A stretch of 64,000 nucleotides of DNA. It comes from Lachnospiraceae bacterium UBA935 (GTDB taxonomy: Bacteria > Bacillota > Clostridia > Lachnospirales > Lachnospiraceae). The notes under the pieces were generated by a model, which was not told the origin of the DNA, made no database searches, and was given only the letters and a program-made list of their open reading frames with translations. Below are positions 15,466-24,888 of the stretch, one piece after another. The stretch lies in assembly GCA_002293525.1 (NCBI GenBank), contig DBDJ01000067.1, positions 1 to 64,000 of the forward strand, written 5' to 3'. The translations under genes were made by a program, and so were the position numbers. How positions within the stretch are numbered: the first letter of the stretch is position 1; the number at the start of each line of letters is the position of its first letter.

Positions 15466-15492
15466 ATATCGGTTTTTTTACCAAAGACTTTA
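15466..15492 (-). promoter_or_regulatory. Sigma-D promoter of the flgM-csrA operon
   Basis: TAAA (15492-15489), a 15-bp spacer and ACCGATAT (15473-15466) on the minus strand. A short perfect hairpin (ATGGAC-AGT-GTCCAT) lies in the leader between this promoter and flgM. Confidence 0.78.
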
Positions 15493-15696
15493 GCGGTTTT
15501 GCAAAAGTTTATAAAATTTTACGGTAAATTCTTTGTTACCCGCTAATTCCCATTCAATTCTTCTCACTGCTACTTAGGGAATCGCTTCATCTGTTTAGTT
15601 ATTATATCGGCTTAAAAGCGGAAATAATAAGAGTATGAACAGTGAAATGACGGAAATCGTGACTAAAGTAATAAGACATTGTATCTTTTGACACTT

Positions 15697-15726
15697 TTGA
15701 CTGATACCATGTTTTGCTAAGATAAT
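15697..15726 (+). promoter_or_regulatory. Sigma-A-like promoter of the ABC/two-component operon
   Basis: TTGACT (15697), an 18-bp spacer and GATAAT (15721) on the plus strand, 56 bp before the first ATG. The match is moderate. Confidence 0.45.
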
Positions 15727-15781
15727 ACCTAGAAACGGGCAAAGCGAATGCTGCTAAACGCTCGGGCACAAGGAGGCTGCG

Positions 15782-16579
15782 ATGAGTGAAACTATTGTAA
15801 AAATCAAAGAACTCACTAAAAAATATGAAAACAGGGCTGTTGTTGATCATATTTCCCTGGAGATCAAGGAAGGTGAAATCTTCGGGCTTCTGGGTCCGAA
15901 CGGAGCCGGCAAAAGCACCACTATGAACATCATCTGCTCCCTGATCAAACCCACCGCCGGAACTGTCGAACTGTTTGGGAACAACGGTAACATAACTATG
16001 AGAGCTGCCGGCAAGAACACCGCGGATGCGCAAGCCATTAAGAAGAGATTGGGCTATATTCCACAAGAACTGGCGCTTCACGGCAACCTGAAAGCATGGG
16101 AAAATGTCGAACTCTTCACATCCCTTTACGGTATCCGGGGCGGAGCATTAAAAACTGCGGTCAATGAGGCTCTTGCCTTTGTAGGCTTGTCGGACAAGCG
16201 TAACGGTTATACCAAAAATTTTTCCGGCGGCATGAAGCGCCGGCTGAATATTGCCTGTGCCATCGGCCACGATCCGGAACTGCTGATATTTGATGAACCT
16301 ACTGTCGGGATTGATCCACAGTCCCGTAATTTTATCCTGGAAAAAATCAAATATGCCAATAAGCAAGGAAAAACAGTAATCTACACCAGTCATTATATGG
16401 AAGAAATCGAGGCGATCTGCTCCCAGATCGCGATCATGGACGACGGCAAGATCATTGCCATGGGCACCAAGGAAGAACTGGTACGGCTGGTGACCGACCG
16501 TACCGATAACGACTTATCACTGGAAGAGGTCTTTCTTACCTTGACCGGTAAAAAACTACGGGATTACGGAGAGGGGTGA
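15782..16579 (+). CDS. ABC transporter ATP-binding protein (ABC-2 exporter)
   Basis: Cytoplasmic ATPase of an export complex, 265 residues. Walker A GPNGAGKST is at about 38-46, the signature SGGMKRR at about 149, Walker B LLIFDEP at about 170, followed by the switch His in TSHYMEE. AAGGAGG precedes the ATG. The next gene begins 5 bp later, and two ABC-2 permeases, a kinase and a regulator follow on the same strand. This layout is typical of NatAB- or LiaRS-like modules that export drugs or peptides or respond to envelope stress. The substrate cannot be read from sequence. Confidence 0.93.
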   Translation: MSETIVKIKELTKKYENRAVVDHISLEIKEGEIFGLLGPNGAGKSTTMNIICSLIKPTAGTVELFGNNGNITMRAAGKNTADAQAIKKRLGYIPQELALHGNLKAWENVELFTSLYGIRGGALKTAVNEALAFVGLSDKRNGYTKNFSGGMKRRLNIACAIGHDPELLIFDEPTVGIDPQSRNFILEKIKYANKQGKTVIYTSHYMEEIEAICSQIAIMDDGKIIAMGTKEELVRLVTDRTDNDLSLEEVFLTLTGKKLRDYGEG

Positions 16580-16584
16580 ATATA

Positions 16585-17721
16585 ATGACTTGGGGACTGA
16601 TTAAAAACAACTTAAAACTGATGCTGCGTTCCAAATGGATATTGGTCTTTATGATCTTTGCGCCGGTGCTGGTCATTTCGATGCTAACAAATGTCTTTGA
16701 TGCCATGATGGCGATTGACTATAGCATCAAGCCTTTTGTTACCGGATACCGAATGGCCGAAAACAGTAAATACGAAAACATTATCGGTACACTTTCTACT
16801 ATTGCTAAGAAAAATAACATAACCTTATCAGAATATCCGGAAGGCGACATAGAAACCCTGATTAGTAGCGGCAATGTGACGGTTTTTGTGGATATCAGCG
16901 ATGACAAGCTGACTATTTACCGGCACGATAATGCCGAAGCGGAAAGCGCCCTTGTGGAAGCGATGTTCACTACCGTTTCCGATAAGATAAATGAGACTGA
17001 AATAATCCTGACCTGGCAGGCCGAGCAGGGTCTGACTGCTGCCGATTCGGCTGACGCTCAGAAACTTCCTCCATCTGCTGCCGAAAAACTTCAGGTCGTA
17101 ACTATTGCAACCGATCCAGTTCCGCCGGCCAAGGATTATTACGGCATCATTGAAATCGTTTATTTCATGTGGTGCGGCTGTATTTCTCTGGCTGCAGTGA
17201 TCCCCAGCGAACGGAAGAATAAAATCGGCGTTCGTCTGCGGCTGACTTCCGCCTCCAGCCTGCAATTATATCTGGGGAAATTTATTCCCTGCTGGCTGGC
17301 AACCGTTATAGAACTGACAGTGGTACTGTTGATCAGTATCTTCATACTGGATGTCCATTGGGGTAACTGGCCTGGATCGATCCTGATCCTGTTTTTACTT
17401 TCCTTGGCGGCAACCGCCTTTGGCATGATTCTTTTTACGGTATTTTCTCATGTTGCAATCAGTATGGCTGCGGGATGGACCATCTTCTTTGCCATCGGGT
17501 TTATGGGCGGCAGCTTTATGACCTACATGTACTCTTTCCTGCCTGATGCTTATATACGGTTATCACCGCAATATTATATCAACCGAACGCTGGTGGAATT
17601 TTCCACACAGGGACACAGTGATACCATGGTTCCTTGCATTATTATGTTGCTGACGATTTTTCTGGTGTGTACTATTATCGGTATTCCGATTGCCAGTCGA
17701 AAGGAGGTTTCGCGAACATGA
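16585..17721 (+). CDS. ABC-2 type permease
   Basis: Membrane subunit of the exporter, 378 residues. One transmembrane segment (about 20-38) is followed by an extracytoplasmic domain of about 150 residues and a C-terminal block of five hydrophobic helices (about 190-375), the YhgE/NatB-like ABC-2 layout. GGAGAGGGG lies 8 bases before the ATG at 16585; an in-frame GTG at 16576 overlapping the ATPase stop is possible but less likely. It ends in an ATGA overlap with the second permease, so the pair probably forms a heterodimer. Confidence 0.88.
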   Translation: MTWGLIKNNLKLMLRSKWILVFMIFAPVLVISMLTNVFDAMMAIDYSIKPFVTGYRMAENSKYENIIGTLSTIAKKNNITLSEYPEGDIETLISSGNVTVFVDISDDKLTIYRHDNAEAESALVEAMFTTVSDKINETEIILTWQAEQGLTAADSADAQKLPPSAAEKLQVVTIATDPVPPAKDYYGIIEIVYFMWCGCISLAAVIPSERKNKIGVRLRLTSASSLQLYLGKFIPCWLATVIELTVVLLISIFILDVHWGNWPGSILILFLLSLAATAFGMILFTVFSHVAISMAAGWTIFFAIGFMGGSFMTYMYSFLPDAYIRLSPQYYINRTLVEFSTQGHSDTMVPCIIMLLTIFLVCTIIGIPIASRKEVSRT

Positions 17722-18977
17722 ATGGATTTCTTACTATGTTACAGTTAAACATGAGGCTGCTATTAAGAAACAAAGGATTCTTGTGCTTTCTAATTATATT
17801 ACCATTGTTTTCCGTGTTAATGCTGAATATTCAGCTTGGTACAGAGATGGAAACCGGTAATTTTGATCCGCACTATGTGCAAGAATCAGATATCGGAAAG
17901 CGTCTGCCGATGAGCATGGATCACTATCAATTAAGTATTATGGTAATTGATACCGATCAATCCTGGCTGGCTGATTTTATCCTGCAGCAGCTGGCAGACA
18001 CCGGAACCTATCGTATATACCGCTCTCGTTCAGATATCGTCAGCATGGAAGACGCTGCCGCCGAAGCAACTGCTTATGTGAACCGCAATACCGTCGGTGC
18101 CGCCATGTATATCCCGCCGGGTCTGGAAGAGAATATCCGTGGCAGCAAATCCGCTGATGCCGTCTATTTATTTAAAACCTCCGAAGACGGGAGGCTTGCC
18201 CTCTTGCAGGAAAGCCTGCAGACGGCTATAAACAGCCTGACGGCCCTCGATGCCGCCACGGCCGGGAAACCCGAAGCTTTTCGGGAACTGGCAGAAGACA
18301 TGACGGCCATGCGGCCGGAAAAGGAATTCCGCACTTTCTTAAGTGACAGTGAAAGTAATGTTTTAACGGATGAACAGGCAAATAATAAAAGTAATATCGG
18401 ATACACACTGGCCATCGTCAGCATTGCCTTTTTATTCACCGGTATTTTTATCGGCTCCATAGCGGTCGAAGAAAGGCAGAATCTGGTCTTTACCCGCATC
18501 TTGCTGACGGGTACCCGCATTGCCGGTTATGTCGGTATTAAACTGATTCTGTCGGTGATGGCGACGTTGTTGCAGGTTGTTATTATGGGCATCGGTATCT
18601 TATTGTTTGTTAAGGTTGATTTGGGCCTGCCGATCTGGCATTTTATGTACTTTATATTCGGTTTCGGCCTCATTTTGAATCTGTTCAGTGTCGTAATCAG
18701 TGCCGTTCTGAACAATCTGTTGAGTGCCAGTTATTCTTGCTTTTTTCTCTTTACTGTATCCAGCCTTTTATCCGGACTGTATTTTCCACTGGAGTCAGTG
18801 GGGGAACTGTGGAAACGCGCCGCACTGTTAATGCCGGCACATTGGGTAGTCAGATGCTGTGAGATGGTGATGCTGGAACAAAGTGGGGCATCGTCTACTT
18901 TCCTGTTGATTGTATTGGGTTTTGTTGTTATTATTTTATCAGGTGGATACCTAGGGCTTAAGGTGAGGCAGACGTAA
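17718..18977 (+). CDS. ABC-2 type permease, second subunit
   Basis: A 419-residue membrane protein starting MNGFLTMLQLNMRLLLRNKG, with an N-terminal helix, a large external domain and a C-terminal membrane block. The ATG overlaps the upstream stop codon and AAGGAGG (17701-17707) supports it, although the frame opens 28 codons earlier. Architecture matches the preceding gene at low sequence identity. The kinase gene starts 7 bp after its stop. Confidence 0.87.
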   Translation: MNGFLTMLQLNMRLLLRNKGFLCFLIILPLFSVLMLNIQLGTEMETGNFDPHYVQESDIGKRLPMSMDHYQLSIMVIDTDQSWLADFILQQLADTGTYRIYRSRSDIVSMEDAAAEATAYVNRNTVGAAMYIPPGLEENIRGSKSADAVYLFKTSEDGRLALLQESLQTAINSLTALDAATAGKPEAFRELAEDMTAMRPEKEFRTFLSDSESNVLTDEQANNKSNIGYTLAIVSIAFLFTGIFIGSIAVEERQNLVFTRILLTGTRIAGYVGIKLILSVMATLLQVVIMGIGILLFVKVDLGLPIWHFMYFIFGFGLILNLFSVVISAVLNNLLSASYSCFFLFTVSSLLSGLYFPLESVGELWKRAALLMPAHWVVRCCEMVMLEQSGASSTFLLIVLGFVVIILSGGYLGLKVRQT

Positions 18978-18984
18978 GCATATC

Positions 18985-20115
18985 ATGAAAGAATATTATT
19001 TCCCAGTCGTAAAATTCATATCATTGTTATTCCTGATTGCGTATTTTATGGCGGCAAGCTGGGAATGGGCAGGGGAAACTGGCATGGAGCTGTTTTTGCT
19101 CGCATGCCTGCTTGCCGTTTCAATGTATTACGAAGTTGCCCGGGAAAAACGGCTGTTTATTTTTCTTACGGAGGCGTTTTTGTTGCTGGTATTGCTTTTC
19201 CTGTATGGGGAATACTGTTTTTTTCTATTGCCCATAGTACTTCTGGACGGGCTGACTTTTTTTTCCGCACCTTTGGTTTCGTACTTTCTTCCCCTTTTAG
19301 GTGCTGCCTACGATCTTGACTATGCTTACCCTTATATTTCTTTTTGCCTGTTTGTCATCATCCTGTACATCCAGCACCATGTCATCATTAAGGAATACCG
19401 ATCCTATCTGGTCGATTTCGAGAAACAGGAGAGCCAACTGAAACGTTCCCTGAATCATAAGGATGTCTTTCTGAAAAATAAACTGGAACAGAACCGTCTG
19501 CATTTTGAAAACCGGATCCTAGCGGAAAAAGCCCGTTTGTCACAATCCTTACATGATAAGCTGGGACACAGCATAAACGGCAGTATTTACCAATTGGAGG
19601 CTTGCAAGGTATTGGTTGAACGGGAACCGGTGAAAACACAGCACCGGATGGATCAGGTGATTCTTTCGCTACGGGAAAGCATGGATGAAATCCGGTCTAT
19701 CCTGCGGGAGGAAACGCCTGATAAAAAACAGATGGCTTTATTACAGCTGACGGATCTCTGTGAAAGCTGCCGTCAAAAATACGGGATACATGCCGAAGTC
19801 ATCCTAGAGGACAGCATCACCTACGATCCGGCCCAGATTAAGGCATCGATCTGGGAAGTTATTCTTGATAATACCTTTGAAGCAGTATCCAATGCCTTAA
19901 AATATGCCCAATGTCAAAACATCCGCATCCGCATCATGATCCTGAATCAGTTCATCCGCTGCCACATCAGTGACGACGGTGTGGGCTGCGGGGAGATTGT
20001 GGAAGGAATGGGGCTGCAGGGAATGAAACAGCGGACCCGGGAACTCGGCGGGACACTTTCGGTTAAATCGGTTAACGGATTTGAGATAAATATGATCTTG
20101 CCGTTTGATGTGTAA
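18985..20115 (+). CDS. Sensor histidine kinase, DesK/LiaS-like (HisKA_3)
   Basis: A 376-residue kinase with about five hydrophobic segments (about 7-130) and almost no extracytoplasmic loop, suggesting it senses the membrane or its adjacent transporter. The phosphoacceptor is His190 in SLHDKLGHSINGS; the ATPase N-box NALKYAQ is near 305, and a degenerate G-box DDGVGCG follows. This is the NarL-partner class. It lies directly upstream of its response regulator and behind the exporter genes, which it probably controls. Confidence 0.93.
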   Translation: MKEYYFPVVKFISLLFLIAYFMAASWEWAGETGMELFLLACLLAVSMYYEVAREKRLFIFLTEAFLLLVLLFLYGEYCFFLLPIVLLDGLTFFSAPLVSYFLPLLGAAYDLDYAYPYISFCLFVIILYIQHHVIIKEYRSYLVDFEKQESQLKRSLNHKDVFLKNKLEQNRLHFENRILAEKARLSQSLHDKLGHSINGSIYQLEACKVLVEREPVKTQHRMDQVILSLRESMDEIRSILREETPDKKQMALLQLTDLCESCRQKYGIHAEVILEDSITYDPAQIKASIWEVILDNTFEAVSNALKYAQCQNIRIRIMILNQFIRCHISDDGVGCGEIVEGMGLQGMKQRTRELGGTLSVKSVNGFEINMILPFDV

Positions 20116-20156
20116 ATGGCAGATTGATATTAGAAGCGGGGAGGGATAAGCAAAAG

Positions 20157-20786
20157 ATGGAGAAAATAAAAGTTATTATTGCTGACGACAGTGATTTCGT
20201 CAGAGATGGCATGCGGATTATCTTAGATGTGGACGATGAATTTGAAGTGACCGGCTGCGCGGCTAACGGAAAAGAGGCATTAATACTGGCGGCGGCCCGG
20301 ACGGCCGATGTAATCCTGATGGACATCCAGATGCCGGTTATGGATGGCATCGAGGCTACGGGAGAAATCGTCCGTCAGAATCTGGGGAAAGTACTGATCC
20401 TCACCACGTTTGATGATTATGATCTGGTGAATAAAGCTTTGCAGAACGGCGCAAAAGGTTATCTGATCAAAAATCATGCTCCCGAAACTCTAAAGCAGAT
20501 GATTAAATCCATCCATCAGGGTGTCAATGTCCTGGATGAAAAGGTTTTTGCCCAGCTTACCGACCATGTCCTTCAAACCCATGCCGTTTTTGACACGTCG
20601 CTTCTTACGGCACGGGAACTGGACATTGTTAAGGAGATAGCCGACGGCCTGACCAACCGGGAAATTGCCGAGAAGCTTTTTATCAGTGAAGGAACGATTA
20701 AGAATCATATCAGCACTATCCTGGACAAATGTGAATGTTCCCATCGCACACAACTGGCGGTATATTATCTGACCGGAAAGCGGTAG
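20157..20786 (+). CDS. NarL/FixJ-type response regulator
   Basis: A 209-residue DNA-binding regulator. The receiver domain has acidic pocket ADD at 9-11 and phosphorylatable Asp56 in VILMDIQMP. The C-terminal LuxR-type HTH contains LTARELDIVKEIADGLTNREIAEKL and TIKNHISTIL. The ATG at 20157 follows a GGGGAGGG stretch; an upstream TTG at 20124 has no ribosome site. Partner of the preceding kinase; likely target is the operon promoter at 15697. Confidence 0.94.
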   Translation: MEKIKVIIADDSDFVRDGMRIILDVDDEFEVTGCAANGKEALILAAARTADVILMDIQMPVMDGIEATGEIVRQNLGKVLILTTFDDYDLVNKALQNGAKGYLIKNHAPETLKQMIKSIHQGVNVLDEKVFAQLTDHVLQTHAVFDTSLLTARELDIVKEIADGLTNREIAEKLFISEGTIKNHISTILDKCECSHRTQLAVYYLTGKR

Positions 20787-20791
20787 CGCTT

Positions 20792-20822
20792 TAAGAAACG
20801 CCGAATAAATCCGTGTTTCTTA
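20792..20822. terminator. Possible bidirectional terminator between convergent operons
   Basis: Eight-base arms TAAGAAAC and GTTTCTTA flank a 15-nt loop between two convergent genes, overlapping the minus-strand stop codon. The stem is AT-rich and the T tracts are short, so termination may be partial. Confidence 0.4.
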
Positions 20823-21674
20823 GATTTTCAGATGCCCGTCCACAATATGCACGATCCGGCGCGCTGCTTTTGCCACGTTCATATCGTGGGTAATCATCAC
20901 GATCGTATTCCCCATTTCATTTAACTGTCTGAATAATTTCAGCACATCGCTCCCGCTGCTGCTGTCCAAGGCACCGGTAGGTTCATCCGCCAGCAGCAAG
21001 GCCGGCTCTCCTACCAAGGCTCTGGCAATGGAAACCCGCTGCTTCTGGCCGCCGGACAGTTCGGCCGGCCGATGCCGTAAGCGATTATCAATACCCAGCA
21101 TCCGAATAACCGGCATACAGTGTTCTTCCGCTTCCCTGATCGTCATTCCCCGCACCAAAAGCGGCATGATGATATTCTGTAGTATATCGTAAGTCGGTAT
21201 CAGCTGATAGTTCTGAAAAATAAAGCCGATTTTTCGGTTGCGGATATTTCCCATTTCTTCTTCCGGCATCTGATGAATGGCCTGATCCTCCAGATAATAA
21301 TCACCGGAGTCGGCAATGTCCATACAGCCTAACAGATTCATCAGCGTCGTCTTTCCTGAGCCGGACGGCCCCAGAATGGCGACAAACTCTCCCTTGGCCA
21401 CTTGAAAATCCACATCATGCAACACTGGGATCTTATCCGTTCCCAACAGATAGCCCTTATTAATCCCTGTCATGTTGATAATCAGATCCTGTTCCGGCTG
21501 ACTCTCTTTTGTCCGGCTGACTGTCTGGTCTGACTCTGGCTGATTTGACTCTGGCTGGTCTGACTCTGGCTGGTCTGACTCTGGCTGGATTTGTCCTGAA
21601 CCATCTTTCTTAGATTGATTTTTTTCTGCTGGAATATGTTTTAACTTTTTTTGTCCTGGCTGCTTTAGGTTCAT
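20820..21674 (-). CDS. MacB/LolD-type ABC ATPase with repeat-bearing N-terminal extension
   Basis: ATPase of a MacAB-like exporter, 284 residues. It has Walker A GPSGSGKTT, signature LSGGQKQR, Walker B ALLLADEPTGALD and switch His in MITHD. The usual MacB-type ATPase starts near LIINMTGINKGYLLG (about residue 65 here). The preceding region is low-complexity and contains four PESDQ-like units encoded by a 15-bp tandem repeat (21529-21588). The ATG at 21674 has GGAGG 5 bases upstream; an ATG 4 codons earlier lacks one. Last gene of the three-adaptor operon, 132 bp after the permease. Confidence 0.9.
   Translation of the reverse strand: MNLKQPGQKKLKHIPAEKNQSKKDGSGQIQPESDQPESDQPESNQPESDQTVSRTKESQPEQDLIINMTGINKGYLLGTDKIPVLHDVDFQVAKGEFVAILGPSGSGKTTLMNLLGCMDIADSGDYYLEDQAIHQMPEEEMGNIRNRKIGFIFQNYQLIPTYDILQNIIMPLLVRGMTIREAEEHCMPVIRMLGIDNRLRHRPAELSGGQKQRVSIARALVGEPALLLADEPTGALDSSSGSDVLKLFRQLNEMGNTIVMITHDMNVAKAARRIVHIVDGHLKI
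21529..21588 (-). repeat. 15-bp tandem repeat in the MacB-type ATPase gene
   Basis: Four near-identical copies of a 15-bp unit (plus strand TCTGACTCTGGCTGG) encode PESDQ repeats. The unit is a multiple of three, so copy changes keep the frame. Confidence 0.85.
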
Positions 21675-21806
21675 TCCTGCCTCCATTAATAATTTCGTTT
21701 ATTCTTTTCTGATTATTCCCATATTTATTCCCGAACTTACCCTCGTGCCGATCCCCGACTTATCCTCGTGCTTACCCCTGGCTTATCCTCATACTTATCC
21801 TCGTGT

Positions 21807-23168
21807 TTACTCACGGTTCAACGCTTCCACCGGGATCAGCCGGGAAGCCTTGAAAGCCGGATAGAATCCGAACAGGCTGCCGGTCAGTACTCCGAACACC
21901 AAGGACAAAAGACCTCCCCACAGCGACAGTTCCATCCTCACGGAAAAGCTTTCTATAATCGGCGTAATACCAAGTGAAACGAGAACGCCCAGAACTGCCC
22001 CCACCAGGCTGATGCAGCTGGCTTCCAGCAAGAATTCCAGAAGAATATCTTTCCGGTCGCAGCCGATTGCTTTTAAGATACCGATTTCATTGGTTCTTTC
22101 CTTAACGGATACAAAGAGAACGTTCATAATCCCGATCCCGCCTACGATAAAGACGATCACTGACATGGCAATCAGCAGCAGCGTCATAGTCTGGTTGGAC
22201 TGTTCTGCCGCTTCCATCTTGCTCCCGGCATCTGAAATAGTAAATACCGCATTGCTTCCATAGTTATCGGCAAGGACAGCGGTAATGTCCGTCATCATAT
22301 CGGCTACCTGGCCAATCTCTTCGGCCACTACGGTAATCGTGGGGCTGACATCTTTGCCGGTCAGGTATTTGATGCCGGTGGCATAGGGAATAAAGATGGT
22401 CTCGTCCGGACTGATTCCCGACGATACGGTTCCCATTTCTGCAAGCACGCCGGCCACCACATAGACGCGGTTATCAATATAGACCGATGCGTTGTAGGCA
22501 TCCAGCATGCTGTCAAACATTTCTCTGGCAACGCCATAGCCCAAGACACAGGTTTTGTCTTTGTATTCATCGTTTTCCTCCGTCAGGAAATCGCCGATTG
22601 CCAGTTCCAGATTGCTGATTACGTCATAGTTCTCCTTCACGCCGGCGACAGTATAGCTAACGCTTTCTTCCAGGTTACCGCCTTCGGTATCCGCTTTGAC
22701 TGTATAGGAAATCGTACTGTTGGCAATCCCGGGCACGTATTCTTCCAATTCCGCGATGTCGGAGGTGGAGAGGATAATATTTTCCGTATTGGTACGGTTG
22801 CCGAAGTCGCCGAACATCCCCATGTTCGGCATGCCGGCATCATAATTACCGCCGCCAAAATTACCGCCGCCAGGAATGGCATTCCCGCCGCCAAAGCCGG
22901 CATTGCCGCCGGGCATACCGCCGCCCATTCCCGGAAAGCCGCCGCCGAATCGGCCGCCGCTGTCGTTATATTCATAATAGATATCGATGGCACCGGCATT
23001 CAGGTTTTTAAATTGCTCTGCCACCTCCATCCGGCCGCCGGTACCGATGGCGATAACCAGCATAATAGTCGCAGTGCCGACTACGATGCCTGTCGATGTC
23101 AGAAATACTTTGAACTTGTTCTGAAAAAGGTTCAGTAACACTAATCTGAAAATTTCCGACCATCTCAT
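21807..23168 (-). CDS. MacB-like ABC permease with glycine-rich insertion
   Basis: A 453-residue membrane protein with an N-terminal helix (about 18-45), a periplasm-type MacB_PCD domain facing outside, and an FtsX-like C-terminal block of three helices (about 330-445, with IGILKAIGCDRKDI). Between about residues 70 and 120 lies an insertion made almost only of Gly, Pro, Met, Asn and Phe (GFPGMGGGMPGG and similar). It overlaps the upstream adaptor gene as ATGA. About 60 bp of degenerate CTTATCCTCGTG repeats follow the stop codon (about 21738-21800). Confidence 0.92.
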   Translation of the reverse strand: MRWSEIFRLVLLNLFQNKFKVFLTSTGIVVGTATIMLVIAIGTGGRMEVAEQFKNLNAGAIDIYYEYNDSGGRFGGGFPGMGGGMPGGNAGFGGGNAIPGGGNFGGGNYDAGMPNMGMFGDFGNRTNTENIILSTSDIAELEEYVPGIANSTISYTVKADTEGGNLEESVSYTVAGVKENYDVISNLELAIGDFLTEENDEYKDKTCVLGYGVAREMFDSMLDAYNASVYIDNRVYVVAGVLAEMGTVSSGISPDETIFIPYATGIKYLTGKDVSPTITVVAEEIGQVADMMTDITAVLADNYGSNAVFTISDAGSKMEAAEQSNQTMTLLLIAMSVIVFIVGGIGIMNVLFVSVKERTNEIGILKAIGCDRKDILLEFLLEASCISLVGAVLGVLVSLGITPIIESFSVRMELSLWGGLLSLVFGVLTGSLFGFYPAFKASRLIPVEALNRE

Positions 23169-24790
23169 CTATTTGTAACCTGCCTTTCCCACACTATCGT
23201 TTCGCCTTCAGAAAGCCCTTGGATAATTTCCGTATTGATTCCATCGGTAAAGCCGACAGCTATTTCTTTGGTTATGATCCTGCCGTTTTCTTCCTGTACC
23301 TTTATATAGTATTTTTCCCCGTCCTGTTCAATCGCTTTATTGGGAACATAAAGCACCTCGGCACTTTCTTCGGTGATAAAAGTCACTTCTGCCGTCATGT
23401 CCTGATAAAGGGTATTGGTCGTTCCTTCTAACGTTACGGTAACATCGGTAAGGGTTTTATTGGTATTACTGTCTATCGTGGCAGCTCCGATCTCCGTAAC
23501 CGTGCCCCGGAAGACCTGATTGGGAAAAGCCGCAACGGTTATATTGGCCTGACTGCCAAGGCCTGCCGCTGCCATATCCTCTTCTTCTATTGACAGGGTA
23601 ATGGTAATGGCATCATAGTCATTCAGTTCGATCAATTCGGTGTCCTGATTCAGGACGTCATCTACCGCTACGATAGTTTCCATAATCAGACCGCGATAAG
23701 CGGAATAAATAACGCCTTCAACAATGACGGTGTCAAAGTCTGCCAGTTTTTTCTCAGCCTCCTCTAGGTCAATCCGGGCTTTTTCCTCGTCAAAATTTCT
23801 TTGGGCAACGGCTATGTCATAGATTTCCTGGCTGTTTTCCGACTGATAGTTTCTTTTCTTCAACTGGGTATCCGCTTGGACCGTTACGGTTTCTAACTGT
23901 TTATTGGCCAGCTCCAGCTCCGTTTCCGCGTCACTTACTGTTTGTTCGTCTGTGACGATCTGTTCCGACAGCACTTCGATTTCCTCAGTCAGTTCAGTAA
24001 CCATTGCTTCCGCGTCGGCCTGGGTCTGGACAGCGATGATCCACCAGTATAGGTTAGTTTCGCGGTCGGTTTCTTGGACCATGTAGACCGCGTTGGCAAG
24101 CACCTGCTGTTCGGCGGTGAGCCGTGTCTGCTTCTCAGCCAGATCCGTCTGGGTCTCCGTCAGGGCTTCCTGTGCTGTTGTCAGCGCTTCTTCCTTGGCC
24201 GTCACATCGGTCTGTGCGGCAATGACGGACTGGCTGTATTCCGACTGGGCATAGGTACCGTACAGCCTATTCAGTTCGAGCTCGCCTTCCGCTTCCTGCC
24301 TTGACTGTTTTCCGCCGGTCTGCATCTGATCGTAGACATTTTGGGCTGCCGTCACGTCCTCGCTAAGCTGGGTCCGGATGCTGTTAACGCTTTTGTCTGT
24401 CAGTTTCAGCAAAGGTTCTCCCTGTTCAATCTCCTGACCGTCCTTCACATACACTTCTTCCACCAGCAATTGCCGGTCGCTGCCGGCAGAGTCGTTGCCG
24501 CTGTTGCCGGCTTCCGCACCCGGCATGGCAAAATTCATGCCGCCGCCCATGCCGCCGCCCATACTCCAGGTATAAGTACTTTCGCCGCTGAATTCACTGA
24601 TGTCAAGGTCAAAGCTTTGCACGGTGGTGCCTACGTCAAGGCTTCCGCTTTCTGTAATTCCCACTGATAGCCGGCCTGATATAACGGTCGTCTCCTGATA
24701 GGTTATTTCTTCGTTATTATTTAGAACAACTACGACTGCTACAACTATGGTCATTATTGCTGCTGTGATTATGACTGCTGCCTTTTTCAT
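23165..24790 (-). CDS. HlyD/MacA-like adaptor protein 1
   Basis: A 541-residue membrane-fusion-type adaptor with a single N-terminal anchor (MKKAAVIITAAIMTIVVAVVVV), a split lipoyl/biotinyl-like domain, a coiled-coil hairpin (about 150-330, rich in Glu, Ala, Gln and Thr), and a C-terminal barrel (VTVTLEGTTNTLYQDMTAEVTF, LYVPNKAIEQDGEKYYI). A Met/Gly-rich stretch (WSMGGGMGGGMNFAMPG) interrupts the first domain. It overlaps the permease start. The ATG at 24790 is chosen for the GGGGG upstream; one 4 codons earlier lacks a site. First partner of the MacB pair. Confidence 0.9.
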   Translation of the reverse strand: MKKAAVIITAAIMTIVVAVVVVLNNNEEITYQETTVISGRLSVGITESGSLDVGTTVQSFDLDISEFSGESTYTWSMGGGMGGGMNFAMPGAEAGNSGNDSAGSDRQLLVEEVYVKDGQEIEQGEPLLKLTDKSVNSIRTQLSEDVTAAQNVYDQMQTGGKQSRQEAEGELELNRLYGTYAQSEYSQSVIAAQTDVTAKEEALTTAQEALTETQTDLAEKQTRLTAEQQVLANAVYMVQETDRETNLYWWIIAVQTQADAEAMVTELTEEIEVLSEQIVTDEQTVSDAETELELANKQLETVTVQADTQLKKRNYQSENSQEIYDIAVAQRNFDEEKARIDLEEAEKKLADFDTVIVEGVIYSAYRGLIMETIVAVDDVLNQDTELIELNDYDAITITLSIEEEDMAAAGLGSQANITVAAFPNQVFRGTVTEIGAATIDSNTNKTLTDVTVTLEGTTNTLYQDMTAEVTFITEESAEVLYVPNKAIEQDGEKYYIKVQEENGRIITKEIAVGFTDGINTEIIQGLSEGETIVWERQVTNR

Positions 24791-24888
24791 CCTTACCCCC
24801 ATGTCCGTAAAATGTCAGTAAGCATAAGCGAATATACGGACGATAAATCATTTATAGTTTACGCAAAATAGTATCATAAAAGTCGAAT

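Noticed and set aside
15604..15611. A second GCCGATAT on the minus strand upstream of flgM
   Set aside because: No TAAA-like element lies 14-16 bp upstream, and the promoter at 15466-15492 is complete, so it was not called as a promoter.
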